From assembly GCA_035995885.1 (NCBI GenBank), contig DASYKC010000196.1:1-64000 (forward strand): a DNA stretch of 64,000 bases, written 5' to 3'. A model generated the notes under the pieces. It was given only the letters and a program-made list of their open reading frames with translations, was not told the DNA's origin and did no database searches. This document shows, piece by piece, positions 51,675-59,925 of the stretch (the stretch's first letter is position 1; every line of letters starts with the position of its first letter). The position numbers were made by a program, and so were the translations under genes. Source of the stretch: Schlegelella_A sp035995885. Lineage in GTDB: Bacteria; Pseudomonadota; Gammaproteobacteria; Burkholderiales; Burkholderiaceae_C.

Positions 51675-52924
51675 CGCGATCCGGCTTCGTGCGGCAGGTA
51701 GTGCAGGTGCTCGGGCGCGCAGGCGACGCTCACCAGCGGACCGGTCTGTCGCTGCCGGGCGTTGGCATAGATGGCGAGCGTCTTGTCGCCAGCCTGGCAG
51801 ATCACCTCCAGGCGATCGCCATGGAAGACCTGGCGCACCAGCGGCAGCGAGAACACGTTGTCGGCCTCGACGTACTGGGTTGGCGCGACGATGCGCAGGT
51901 CTTCCTGCTTCATGATGACGTCGATCCGGTCGCCGCGGCGCGGCTCGGCCGCGCCCGGCACGCGCAGCAGGCGCATGGCGCCGAGAGGGCTGTCGGCATG
52001 AACGGCCTGGCTGTCGCGATCGAAGCCCGACACCGTCGCCTCGATGACGTTGGGCCAGCCCATGAACTGCGCGACAAAACGGTTCTCGGGCCGGTAGTAG
52101 ATCGAGTCGGGCGTGCCGACCTGCTGGATGACGCCTTCCTTCAGCAGGACGATGACGTCCGACATCGACAGCGCTTCCTTCTGATCGTGGGTGACGTAGA
52201 CGGCGGTAATGCCTTCGTCGGTGACGATCGAGCGGATCTCCTTCTGCATCTGCTCGCGCAGATTGGCGTCGAGGTTGGAGAGCGGCTCGTCGAGCAGGAT
52301 GATCGCCGGCCGCTGCGCCAGCGCGCGCGCCAGCGAGACCCGCTGCTGCTGGCCGCCGCTCAGGAGAGGCGCCGGCCGGTCGGCGTAGGCCGTCAGGCGC
52401 ACCTTCTCGAGGGCATGATCGACGGCCGCCTTGCGCGCCGCCTTGGAAAGCGTCTTCTGCTGGCTGCCGTGCTCGAGCGGGAACTCGATGTTCTGGCGCA
52501 CCGTCATGTGCGGCCAGATCGCATAGCTCTGGAACACCATCGAGATGTTGCGCTGGGCCGGCGCGAGGTCGAGCTTGCGCTCCGAGTCGAACACGGTGCG
52601 AGCCGCGATGTCGATGCGCCCTGCGGTCGGCGCGTCCAGGCCGGCGATCATGTTGAGCAGAGTCGACTTGCCGCAGCCGCTCGGGCCGAGCAGCGTCAGG
52701 AAGGCGCCGCGCGCGATCGTGAAGCTGACGTCGTCGAGCGCGAGGGTCGCGCCGCGGCCGCTGCCCTCGTAGCGCTTGCGCAGGTTCGAGATCGCCAGAA
52801 ACGCGTCGCTCGCGACAGCTTCCCTCGCGCCGGCCCCGCTACGCTCGCCGCCGGCGGCGAGCGCGGACATCGCCGCGCCGACCGGGGCGGCGCCGCTCGA
52901 CTCGGGCTCGAGGACTTGCAGCAT
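51671..52924 (-). CDS. ABC transporter ATP-binding protein (PotA/FbpC type)
   Basis: Protein of 417 aa. Walker A is LLGPSGCGKST, the Q-loop VFQSYAIWPHM, the signature LLSGGQQQRVSLARALA, Walker B IILLDEPLSNLD and the switch histidine VYVTHDQ. A TOBE domain occupies about 330-410. The N-terminal ~45 residues before the domain are low-complexity and unusual. It starts at 52924 (an in-frame GTG at 52930 is possible), 24 bases below the dihydrodiol dehydrogenase gene stop. It powers the permease at 49989. Confidence 0.92.
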   Translation of the reverse strand: MLQVLEPESSGAAPVGAAMSALAAGGERSGAGAREAVASDAFLAISNLRKRYEGSGRGATLALDDVSFTIARGAFLTLLGPSGCGKSTLLNMIAGLDAPTAGRIDIAARTVFDSERKLDLAPAQRNISMVFQSYAIWPHMTVRQNIEFPLEHGSQQKTLSKAARKAAVDHALEKVRLTAYADRPAPLLSGGQQQRVSLARALAQRPAIILLDEPLSNLDANLREQMQKEIRSIVTDEGITAVYVTHDQKEALSMSDVIVLLKEGVIQQVGTPDSIYYRPENRFVAQFMGWPNVIEATVSGFDRDSQAVHADSPLGAMRLLRVPGAAEPRRGDRIDVIMKQEDLRIVAPTQYVEADNVFSLPLVRQVFHGDRLEVICQAGDKTLAIYANARQRQTGPLVSVACAPEHLHYLPHEAGSR

Positions 52925-52947
52925 GGACACAGGACTCCCGCCTCCTT

Positions 52948-54117
52948 CTAGAAAACGATCTCGCGGCCGGTCCGCGTGGACTCGAGCATCGCCAGGCAGA
53001 TGCGCACCGTGTCCATCCCCCAGCGCGCGTCGCGCAGTACCGGTGCACGGCCGACGATCGCGTCGTGCAGCTCGTCGATGGTCGTATCGCTGAGGCCGTT
53101 GGAGCCTTGCGTCGGGTCGGCGGGAATCTCGCTCACGCCGTCGTCGCCGTAGACAAGCACGCCGTCCGGCGATGGTCGCAAATCGGCCTTCTCGCAAGTG
53201 GCGACGATGCTGCCGAAGTGGGCCTGCTTGCGCGACGAGCGCAGCGCCTCCAGCCCCTTGGCGACCGGGCCGCCGTAGCCATAGCGCTGGACGCGCAGCT
53301 CGCGTTCGCTCGAGCCTTGGAGATCGCGTAGGACCTTGCGCGCACCGCCGTGGCCGGCCTTCTTGGGCGCACCCACCTCGCCGATCCAGAACTGAAGTTC
53401 GTCGCTGTCGAAGTGGTCGTAGCCGCTGTAGGTCATGGTCGCGACGACGCCATTGGTGAGCGTCAGGAAGGCGGCACAGTTGCCTTCGGTCGGCCGCGCC
53501 GGGTCGAGCCGTGCGGTGTGCGCGCGCACCGCGATCACCTTTTCGCCGGTGATCGCCTTGATGCAGTCGATCTGGTGCGGCAGCTGGTTGAAGACGATGC
53601 CGCCGCCCCTGGAGGTGTCCAGCTCCTCCGGGCGACGCGGCCGGTACAGGAAGTCGGTGAAGTCCCAGCAGCTCACCATCGAGATCTTGCCGACCTCGCC
53701 GCTACGGACGATCTCGCGCATCTTGCGGATCACCGGGTCGTTGCCCCGCGAGGGACCGACGACCAGCTTGATTCCGCTCTTGTCGACCGCGTCGACCATG
53801 GCCTGCGCATCGGCGAGGTTGATCGTCAGCGGCTTCTCGACGATCACGTGCAGGCCGCGCGTGCTCGCCTCGATCACGTTCTCGGCGTGGAACTGGTGCG
53901 GCGAGGCGATATAGACGGCGTCGAGCTTGGCGGCCTTCAGCATTGCGCCGAGGGTGGGATAGGTCTCGATGCCATAGTCGGCGCCGAAGCGGCCGCGCAC
54001 GTCCTCGTTCGGATCGCAGGCGGCGACGATCTCGACGTTGGGATGGGCGCGGAGGTCGGGCGCCATCAGCACAGATCCGGCGAAGCCGAGACCGCAGATT
54101 CCGAATCGCAGTTTCAT
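52948..54117 (-). CDS. Gfo/Idh/MocA oxidoreductase, Pht4-like dihydrodiol dehydrogenase (copy 1)
   Basis: Protein of 389 aa: Rossmann loop FGICGLGFAGSVL, the EKP motif in HVIVEKPLTINLADA with the catalytic lysine, then NQLPHQIDCIKAITG with the second catalytic region. Beside Rieske oxygenases the best analogue is phthalate 4,5-cis-dihydrodiol dehydrogenase (Pht4/OphB), which restores aromaticity. Blocks such as YRPRRPEELDTSRGGGIVFN are shared with the copy at 56726, so the two are paralogues. It is separated from Rieske copy 1 by only 13 bases. Confidence 0.87.
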   Translation of the reverse strand: MKLRFGICGLGFAGSVLMAPDLRAHPNVEIVAACDPNEDVRGRFGADYGIETYPTLGAMLKAAKLDAVYIASPHQFHAENVIEASTRGLHVIVEKPLTINLADAQAMVDAVDKSGIKLVVGPSRGNDPVIRKMREIVRSGEVGKISMVSCWDFTDFLYRPRRPEELDTSRGGGIVFNQLPHQIDCIKAITGEKVIAVRAHTARLDPARPTEGNCAAFLTLTNGVVATMTYSGYDHFDSDELQFWIGEVGAPKKAGHGGARKVLRDLQGSSERELRVQRYGYGGPVAKGLEALRSSRKQAHFGSIVATCEKADLRPSPDGVLVYGDDGVSEIPADPTQGSNGLSDTTIDELHDAIVGRAPVLRDARWGMDTVRICLAMLESTRTGREIVF

Positions 54118-54130
54118 GGGGAGGCCCGTG

Positions 54131-55405
54131 TCAGGCGAGCGCGCGCTCGCTGAGGAAAGTGGTGAGATCGTCGGTCCGCTCGACGGTGTCGACCGGCATC
54201 GTGTCGTAGGCGGTGCCGTCGGCGACCAGGCGGCGGAAGGCAGCCAGAGATTCCGGCGACTTGACCAGCTCGAGGATCTTTCGCCGCGCCGTCACCACCG
54301 TCAGGTCGGCGCCGACGAGGTGCTCCTGGGTTCGGTCGGAGATGCGGCCCATGCCTTCCTGCATCGACCGATCCTGGTCGTTCAGGCCCAGGATGCCGGT
54401 GCTTTCGCCCGGCTGTGCCTGCATCGCGCGGTCGACCAGGTAGTTGTTGCCGGCGACGCGCTTCGGCACGAACGTGTCGATGATCGTTCCGGTGTTGAGC
54501 CGGTAAGCCCGCAGCGAGATCTCGGGCGGGAACATCTTGCCGAGCCGGATCGATTCGTAGAACTCGGCCGGAATGTCCTTCTCGCGGTCGAAGCTGAAAT
54601 CCCATGTGTAGGTGTTCTCGTCGTCAATCGGCACCCAGGCGCGGCCGCCGATCGGCCACACCGCGCTCGGCACGAAGGAGAACATCGGCGCCATCCACTG
54701 CGTGATGCGCCAGTACCAGTCGTTCTCGGCATGGCGCCGCGCGATCGACATGAAGCCGATCGGCGTGTCGTGGGTGTAGAGCTTCGGGCTCGGGTCGCTG
54801 AAGGTCCAGGGTCGATGCACCAGCGTCGCAGCGTCCTTCTGACCCTTCGACTTGTGCAGGATGCTCACGTGCGAGCTGTCGATCTCGCCTTCGACGCCCT
54901 GGAACCAATTGGTCTCCTGCAGCCAGATCGAGGCGATCCGCTGCGACTTCGGCAGGTCCATCCAGGGGAACTTCGGCAGCGCCGGCGCCGTGTCGCTGCC
55001 CATGTAGACCCAGACCACGTCGGCCTTTTCGAACGTCTGGTAAGCCTTCAGCCTCATGTTGCGGCAGACCGTGCCCTTGGGATCGCTCGGGATCTCGAGG
55101 CATTGGCCGCCGCGGTCGAACAGCCAGCCGTGGTACGAGCAGCGGATGCCCGCATCCTCGACCTTGCCGAAGAAAAGTGGCGCCAGGCGATGCGCGCAAT
55201 TGGCCTGGACGATGCCGACCTGCCCGGCGCCGTCGCGGAACGCGACCAGCTCCTCGCCGAGCAGCTTCAGGCGCACCGGCGGGCCGTTGGGCGCGGGAAG
55301 CTGCGACGACGGCAGCGCCGGCAGCCAGATCGAGCGGAACAGCTCGCCGATCGGCGTGCCCCGGCCGACGCTGCAAAGGATGCGGTTGTTGTCCTGGGTG
55401 AACAT
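54131..55405 (-). CDS. Rieske aromatic oxygenase alpha subunit, phthalate-dioxygenase-like (copy 1)
   Basis: Protein of 424 aa. The Rieske cluster ligands are Cys70, His72, Cys89 and His92 (CAHRLAP...CSYHGW). The mononuclear iron site has Asp176 as bridge and His179 and His184 (GEIDSSHVSILHK). Sequence style and length place it with phthalate 4,5-dioxygenase and LigX-type demethylases, which need only a VanB-type reductase; that reductase is at 45125. It likely dihydroxylates or O-demethylates a carboxylated ring. It is paralogous to the next gene upstream, with ligands at identical residue numbers. Confidence 0.92.
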   Translation of the reverse strand: MFTQDNNRILCSVGRGTPIGELFRSIWLPALPSSQLPAPNGPPVRLKLLGEELVAFRDGAGQVGIVQANCAHRLAPLFFGKVEDAGIRCSYHGWLFDRGGQCLEIPSDPKGTVCRNMRLKAYQTFEKADVVWVYMGSDTAPALPKFPWMDLPKSQRIASIWLQETNWFQGVEGEIDSSHVSILHKSKGQKDAATLVHRPWTFSDPSPKLYTHDTPIGFMSIARRHAENDWYWRITQWMAPMFSFVPSAVWPIGGRAWVPIDDENTYTWDFSFDREKDIPAEFYESIRLGKMFPPEISLRAYRLNTGTIIDTFVPKRVAGNNYLVDRAMQAQPGESTGILGLNDQDRSMQEGMGRISDRTQEHLVGADLTVVTARRKILELVKSPESLAAFRRLVADGTAYDTMPVDTVERTDDLTTFLSERALA

Positions 55406-55437
55406 GAGCGTGTCCTTGGGTGAGCGAGCGGCGGCCG

Positions 55438-56706
55438 TCAGGCGGCCTCCAGCTCCTTCAGGAAGGTCGCCACGTCGGCGACCGGCGCGACACGGTCGAT
55501 CGGGTGGACTGCATAGGCCGTGCCGTCGCGGATCACGGCCTTGAAGCGCGCGAGCGCGTCGGCATCGCGCAGCATCTCGAGCATCTTGCGGCGCGCGGTC
55601 ACGATGGCGAGGTCGGCGGCGACGAGCATCTCCCGCGAGCGGTCGACGATCCGGCCCATGCCTTCCTGCAGGGCGCGGTCCTGATCGTTGACGCCGAAGA
55701 TCCCGGTCGCCTCGAAACGTCGCTGCAGGTCGCGGTCGACGAGGTAGTCGTTGCCGCGGTTGCGGCGCGGCAGCCACGTGTCGATCGTGCTGCCCGTATT
55801 CAGCACGGCGCTGCCGTAGCTGTACTCGGGCGGGAAGCCCACGCCGCGCTCGACCGATTCCATGAACTCGGCCGGCAGCGCGCCGTCGGTGCTATAGCTG
55901 AAGTCCCAGCAGTAGGTGTTGTCGTCGTCGATCGGCACCCAGGCGCGACCGCTCGTCGGCCAGGCCGCGCTCGGGATGAACGAGAACATCGGCGCCATCC
56001 ATTGCGTGACGCGCCAGTAGAACTGCGCCTCGGCCTTGCGCCGCGCGATCGACATGAAGCCGATCGGCGTGTCGTGGGTCGACAGCAGCGGCGTCGGATC
56101 GGCGTAGGTGTAAGGCCGGTGCGTGCGCGTGACGGTGGCCGAACGAATCGTCTTGTGCAGGATGCTCACGTGCGAGCTGTCGATCTCGCCTTCCGCTCCC
56201 TGGACCCAATTGGTCTCCTGCAGCCAGACCGTGGCCAGCCGCTGCGGCGCCGGCAAGTCGATCCACGGGAAATGCGGCAGGGCGGGCGGCTCGTCGGCGC
56301 CCATGTAGACCCAGACGATGTTGGCCTTCTCGGCGACGCGGTAGGCGCGCAGCTTCATCTTCGCGCAGATCGCCCCACTCGCGTCGCTCGGGATCTCCCG
56401 GCATTGCCCGCTCGTGTCGTAGAGCCAGCCGTGATATGAGCAGCGCAGCCCCGCGCTCTCGACCTTGCCGTAGAAGAGCGGTGCGTTTCGATGCGCGCAG
56501 GTCGACTGCACGATCCCGATGCGACCCTGGTGGTCGCGAAATGCGATCAGGTCCTCTCCGAGCAGGCGCAGCCGGATCGGCGCAGACCCGGCAGCCTCGA
56601 GCTGCGCGACCGGCAGCACCGGCAACCAGAGTGATCGGAACAGTGCATTGCCCGGCGTGCCCGGCCCGACGCGGCACAGCAACTCGTTGCTCTCGTGACT
56701 CAGCAT
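55438..56706 (-). CDS. Rieske aromatic oxygenase alpha subunit, phthalate-dioxygenase-like (copy 2)
   Basis: Protein of 422 aa with Rieske ligands Cys70, His72, Cys89 and His92, and the iron site Asp176, His179 and His184 (EIDSSHVSILHKT), exactly aligned with copy 1. Differences concentrate after residue 185 and in the C-terminal half, where the substrate pocket lies, suggesting a different or second substrate. It is 32 bases from copy 1 and 19 from dihydrodiol dehydrogenase copy 2. It has no ferredoxin gene of its own and so must share the VanB-type reductase. Confidence 0.92.
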   Translation of the reverse strand: MLSHESNELLCRVGPGTPGNALFRSLWLPVLPVAQLEAAGSAPIRLRLLGEDLIAFRDHQGRIGIVQSTCAHRNAPLFYGKVESAGLRCSYHGWLYDTSGQCREIPSDASGAICAKMKLRAYRVAEKANIVWVYMGADEPPALPHFPWIDLPAPQRLATVWLQETNWVQGAEGEIDSSHVSILHKTIRSATVTRTHRPYTYADPTPLLSTHDTPIGFMSIARRKAEAQFYWRVTQWMAPMFSFIPSAAWPTSGRAWVPIDDDNTYCWDFSYSTDGALPAEFMESVERGVGFPPEYSYGSAVLNTGSTIDTWLPRRNRGNDYLVDRDLQRRFEATGIFGVNDQDRALQEGMGRIVDRSREMLVAADLAIVTARRKMLEMLRDADALARFKAVIRDGTAYAVHPIDRVAPVADVATFLKELEAA

Positions 56707-56725
56707 GGCTCGCCCGTCATCGTCG

Positions 56726-57913
56726 TCAGGTCAAGGGCGGGAGCTGCACCTGCGCGCCGCTCGCGCTCGATTCGAGAATCGCCCGGCACACTCGAACCGT
56801 GTCGACGCCCCAATCGGCGTCGCGAAGCACCGGCGTGCCGTCTCGTACGGCGGCGACGAGCTCGTCGATCGTGTCGCCCTGGCCGTAGCTGCCGGCGCCG
56901 ACGCGCGCCGCGACCTGGGTGATGCCGTCGTCGCCGTAGACCAGCACGCCGTCGGGCGAGGCGCGCAGGTCGGCGCGCTCGCAGGTCACCACCATCATCC
57001 CGAAGTGCGGCTGCATGCGGCCCGTATCGCCAGCGGCCATCGCCTTCGCGACCGGCCCGCCGAAGCCGTAGCGCGTCCGACGCAGCTCGGCCTCGGGACC
57101 TTGCAGCTCCTTCAAGACCCGACGCGCATTGCCGTGGCCCGGCTTCTTCGCCCGCCCGCCCTCGGCGATCCAGAACTGCAGCTCGTCGCTGTCGAAATGG
57201 TCGTAGCCGCTGTAGACGAGCGAGGCAGAGACGCCGTCTTCGAGCGTCAGCAGCGCCGCGCAGTGGCCCTCGGTCGGCCGGCCCTCGGCCAGGCGGCCGG
57301 TCATCGCTCGCACTGCGATGACGCGCTTGTCCGAGATCGCCTTGACGCAGTCGACCTGGTGCGGCAGTTGGTTGAAGACGATGCCGCCGCCTCTCGCGGT
57401 GTCGAGCTCCTCCGGGCGGCGCGGCCGATACAGAAAGTCGGTGTAGTTGATGCAGCTGATCATGCCGACGCGGCCGACCGTGCCGCCCCGCACCAGGTCG
57501 CGCATGGTCCCGACCACGGGATCGTGGCTGCGCGAGGTGCCGACGACCAACTTGACGCCGGCGCGCCGCACTGCGTCGGCCATCTGCCGGCCTTCGTCGA
57601 CCGAGAGCGTGAGCGGTTTCTCGACGATGACGTGGAGCCCGCGCGTTGCCGCCTGAATGACCTGCTCGGCGTGGAACTGGTGCGGCGAGGCGACGTAGAC
57701 GGCGTCGAGACCGCCGGCGTCGATCATCTCGGCGAGCGTCGCGTAGGTCGGAACGTCGTGCTCTGCGCCGAAGGCGGTGCGAACGCCCTCGTTCGGCTCG
57801 CACGCCGCGGCGATGCGCGCGTGCGGGTGGCTCTTCATCGCGGGCGCCATCAACACCGCGCCAGCGAAGCCGAGGCCGCAGATCCCGAAACGAAACCGGG
57901 GTGCCGCTGCCAC
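56726..57913 (-). CDS. Gfo/Idh/MocA oxidoreductase, Pht4-like dihydrodiol dehydrogenase (copy 2)
   Basis: Protein of 395 aa: FGICGLGFAGAVL nucleotide loop, HVIVEKPLTLSVDEG with the catalytic lysine, FNQLPHQVDCVKAIS. Shared blocks with copy 1 (YVASPHQFHAE; TDFLYRPRRPEELDT) show common origin. It starts with GTG at 57913, after GGGGA, in tight spacing with the aspartate-dehydrogenase-like gene. It probably oxidises the dihydrodiol made by Rieske copy 2. The gene order dehydrogenase 2, Rieske 2, Rieske 1, dehydrogenase 1 is mirror-like although all four are on one strand. Confidence 0.87.
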   Translation of the reverse strand: MAAAPRFRFGICGLGFAGAVLMAPAMKSHPHARIAAACEPNEGVRTAFGAEHDVPTYATLAEMIDAGGLDAVYVASPHQFHAEQVIQAATRGLHVIVEKPLTLSVDEGRQMADAVRRAGVKLVVGTSRSHDPVVGTMRDLVRGGTVGRVGMISCINYTDFLYRPRRPEELDTARGGGIVFNQLPHQVDCVKAISDKRVIAVRAMTGRLAEGRPTEGHCAALLTLEDGVSASLVYSGYDHFDSDELQFWIAEGGRAKKPGHGNARRVLKELQGPEAELRRTRYGFGGPVAKAMAAGDTGRMQPHFGMMVVTCERADLRASPDGVLVYGDDGITQVAARVGAGSYGQGDTIDELVAAVRDGTPVLRDADWGVDTVRVCRAILESSASGAQVQLPPLT

Positions 57914-57914
57914 G

Positions 57915-58730
57915 TCAGGTCCCCACTCGCACCGGCGCGCTCATCTTGCGCAGCAGCGCCGCGACGCTCTGCGCGGTGATGAGGCCGGTCTTCGGATTCT
58001 CCGAAGGAATGTTCTCGATGGTCATCGAAAACGACGCCGCATCGGAATCGACTTCGATGCGGTGCGTGTTCTTCTGCACGCCGGGATCCGCCCAGACTTC
58101 GAGATAGGTCTTGTCGGGGCCGATGCCGGCTAGCGAGAGCGCAATCGCCACGTTCAGATTGGCCGGGAACCCCTTGGCCGCATCGCGCGCGGTCCCCTCG
58201 TAAAGTTTGAGCGGCTCACGCAGACTCATCAGGTCGATGTTCTTCTCGACCACCAGCGGCGCGCCGATGAAGCCGATCGGCGGCTTGCGGCTGATCATGC
58301 GGATCGACCGGATCTGCCCTTCGGCGGCGGCGGTCACCGCGTCGAGGCCGAGAAGCGCACCGGTCGGTACCAGGATCTGGCCGCCGCGGCTGCTCAGCTC
58401 GTCGAGGCGATCCATGTGTTCGAGCAGGGCGCCGACCGAAAGCACGATCACTTTCTTGCCCGCCGCGAGCACCGGCTCGATGATCGACATGAGCAAGGCC
58501 GACGGGGCGCATTCGACGACGATGTCGCAGTGCTCGGCGAGGTCCGCGATCGCGACCGAGAGCACAGGTTGGGAAAGGCTGGCGATGAAGTCGGCCGTTC
58601 GAGCCGGATCCCGCCCGGCGATGGCGGCCAAACGGCAGCCTGGAATGCCGCGGTCGAGCCGCGATGCGACGGATCTGCCGATGGCGCCGAGCCCGGCGAT
58701 GCCGATGCGCAGCGAAGTTCGTTTGCTCAT
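57915..58730 (-). CDS. L-aspartate dehydrogenase-like protein (NadX family)
   Basis: Protein of 271 aa, the normal length for NadX-type aspartate dehydrogenases. The Rossmann loop is IGIAGLGAIGRSVASRL; LVPTGALLGLDAVTAAAEG and RKPPIGFIGAP match the family's central motif. The start at 58730 has GGGAG upstream. It is the first gene of the long leftward catabolic operon, directly below the shared operator. In catabolic clusters this family is not always an aspartate enzyme; an amino- or imino-dicarboxylate from a nitrogen-containing ring is another possible substrate. That is inference. Confidence 0.82.
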   Translation of the reverse strand: MSKRTSLRIGIAGLGAIGRSVASRLDRGIPGCRLAAIAGRDPARTADFIASLSQPVLSVAIADLAEHCDIVVECAPSALLMSIIEPVLAAGKKVIVLSVGALLEHMDRLDELSSRGGQILVPTGALLGLDAVTAAAEGQIRSIRMISRKPPIGFIGAPLVVEKNIDLMSLREPLKLYEGTARDAAKGFPANLNVAIALSLAGIGPDKTYLEVWADPGVQKNTHRIEVDSDAASFSMTIENIPSENPKTGLITAQSVAALLRKMSAPVRVGT

Positions 58731-58811
58731 TGATCTCCCAGGAGCCGGTTCGACGTTCGGTGCCCTCGGGCCCGGACGCTCACCTCAATGTAGAAGGCGG
58801 CCTGGACATGA

Positions 58812-58841
58812 ACAAACGATTTGTCATGCGCCTATGCATGA
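58812..58841. promoter_or_regulatory. Shared two-part operator, copy 2
   Basis: ACAAACGATTTGT (58812-58824), nine bases, then ATGCATGA (58834-58841), identical in both parts and in spacing to 42789-42818. It is 82 bases upstream of the aspartate-dehydrogenase-like start and so heads the 58.7 to 43.9 kb operon. The nine spacer bases differ, which argues that the two conserved parts are under selection. Confidence 0.65.
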
Positions 58842-58911
58842 GCCGGAGTCAAGCATCGACGGCCCTGCACACGCTCGGATTTGGGCGATGGAATCGGCTC
58901 GAACGCCTGGC

Positions 58912-59925
58912 CTACGGACCAGGAGTTGCACAAGAAGCCGTGTGCGGCGCGGCTCCAAGATGAACGGGTTCGAGCCCTTGGAGCACGCGGCCTGCATCTT
59001 CGAGCGCCCAAGCGCTCTCGCGGAGGCTCGCTTCATGGGTGAAGGCGGCGGTGTGCGGCGTCGCAAAGACACGCGGATGCCGCAGCAGGGGATGCTCGGG
59101 ACGGGTTGGCTCATTCTCGAAGACATCGAGCGCAGCCGCCCAGGGGCGGCCCGCCTCGAGTGCATCCAGCAGTGCCGACTCGTCCACCAATCCGCCACGC
59201 GCCGTGTTGATGAGAACGGCATCGGGCCGCATGCAGGCGAGCGCTTCGGCGTCGATCATGTGCGCCGTTCGGCCATTCATCTCGCAATGCAGCGAGACGA
59301 TGTGCGAACGCCGATACAGGTCGGACAGGTTCTCGACGCCTTCGACCCCGAGCTTCAACGAGGTTTCGCGGTCGACGTACGGATCGAAGGCAAGCACGCG
59401 GCCTCCAAAGACCTGGAAGCGGCGCGCCACTTCACGACCGACCGCACCCAGCCCGACAAGGCCCAGAGTCCTTCCTGCAAGCTCGTTCCCCAGCAGATCC
59501 ATGCTGCGCCAACCGCCCGCACGCAGTCGTTCCGATGCCTCCGGCAGTCGCCGGACGACGGTCAGCATCATCGCCATCGTCATCTCGGCGACACTGACCG
59601 CATTGGCGCCGGGAGTCCAGGTGACGCGCACACCCCGGCGCTCGGCCGCGGCCATATCGACGTTCGACGACGGCTTCGACCCCGCCTTCGCGATGACCCT
59701 GAGTCGCGGCGCGCCCTCGATGACGCGGCGCGTGAACGAATCCCGGGAGTTGGTGGCCACAGCGTCCACGTCGACGAGCAGTGTCATCAGTTCCGCTTCG
59801 GTGTAGGCCTTGCCGATGCGCCCCTGACGCACCTCGAATCCCGGTCCGAGGACTTCCAAGGCCTGTTCCGGGAAAGGCTCGGGAATGAAGACGACGAAGC
59901 GTCGTTCGGACGGTGACGCCGACAT
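58912..59925 (-). CDS. D-2-hydroxyacid dehydrogenase (phosphoglycerate-dehydrogenase-like)
   Basis: Protein of 337 aa. The nucleotide loop is LGLVGLGAVGREVARRF; catalytic arginine in LINTARGGLVDESAL, glutamate in LDVFENEPTR, histidine in FATPHTAAFTHEA. The ATG at 59925 shares one base with the stop of the DapA-like gene (TGATG), so the two are co-translated. It differs clearly from the dehydrogenase at 38932. A 2-oxoacid released by the aldolase could be its substrate; this is inference from coupling. Confidence 0.88.
   Translation of the reverse strand: MSASPSERRFVVFIPEPFPEQALEVLGPGFEVRQGRIGKAYTEAELMTLLVDVDAVATNSRDSFTRRVIEGAPRLRVIAKAGSKPSSNVDMAAAERRGVRVTWTPGANAVSVAEMTMAMMLTVVRRLPEASERLRAGGWRSMDLLGNELAGRTLGLVGLGAVGREVARRFQVFGGRVLAFDPYVDRETSLKLGVEGVENLSDLYRRSHIVSLHCEMNGRTAHMIDAEALACMRPDAVLINTARGGLVDESALLDALEAGRPWAAALDVFENEPTRPEHPLLRHPRVFATPHTAAFTHEASLRESAWALEDAGRVLQGLEPVHLGAAPHTASCATPGP

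Noticed and set aside
49644..51701. 685-codon + strand frame opposite the ABC permease
   Set aside because: His/Arg/Asp/Gln-rich antisense translation. The permease on the other strand has clear membrane segments and EAA loops.
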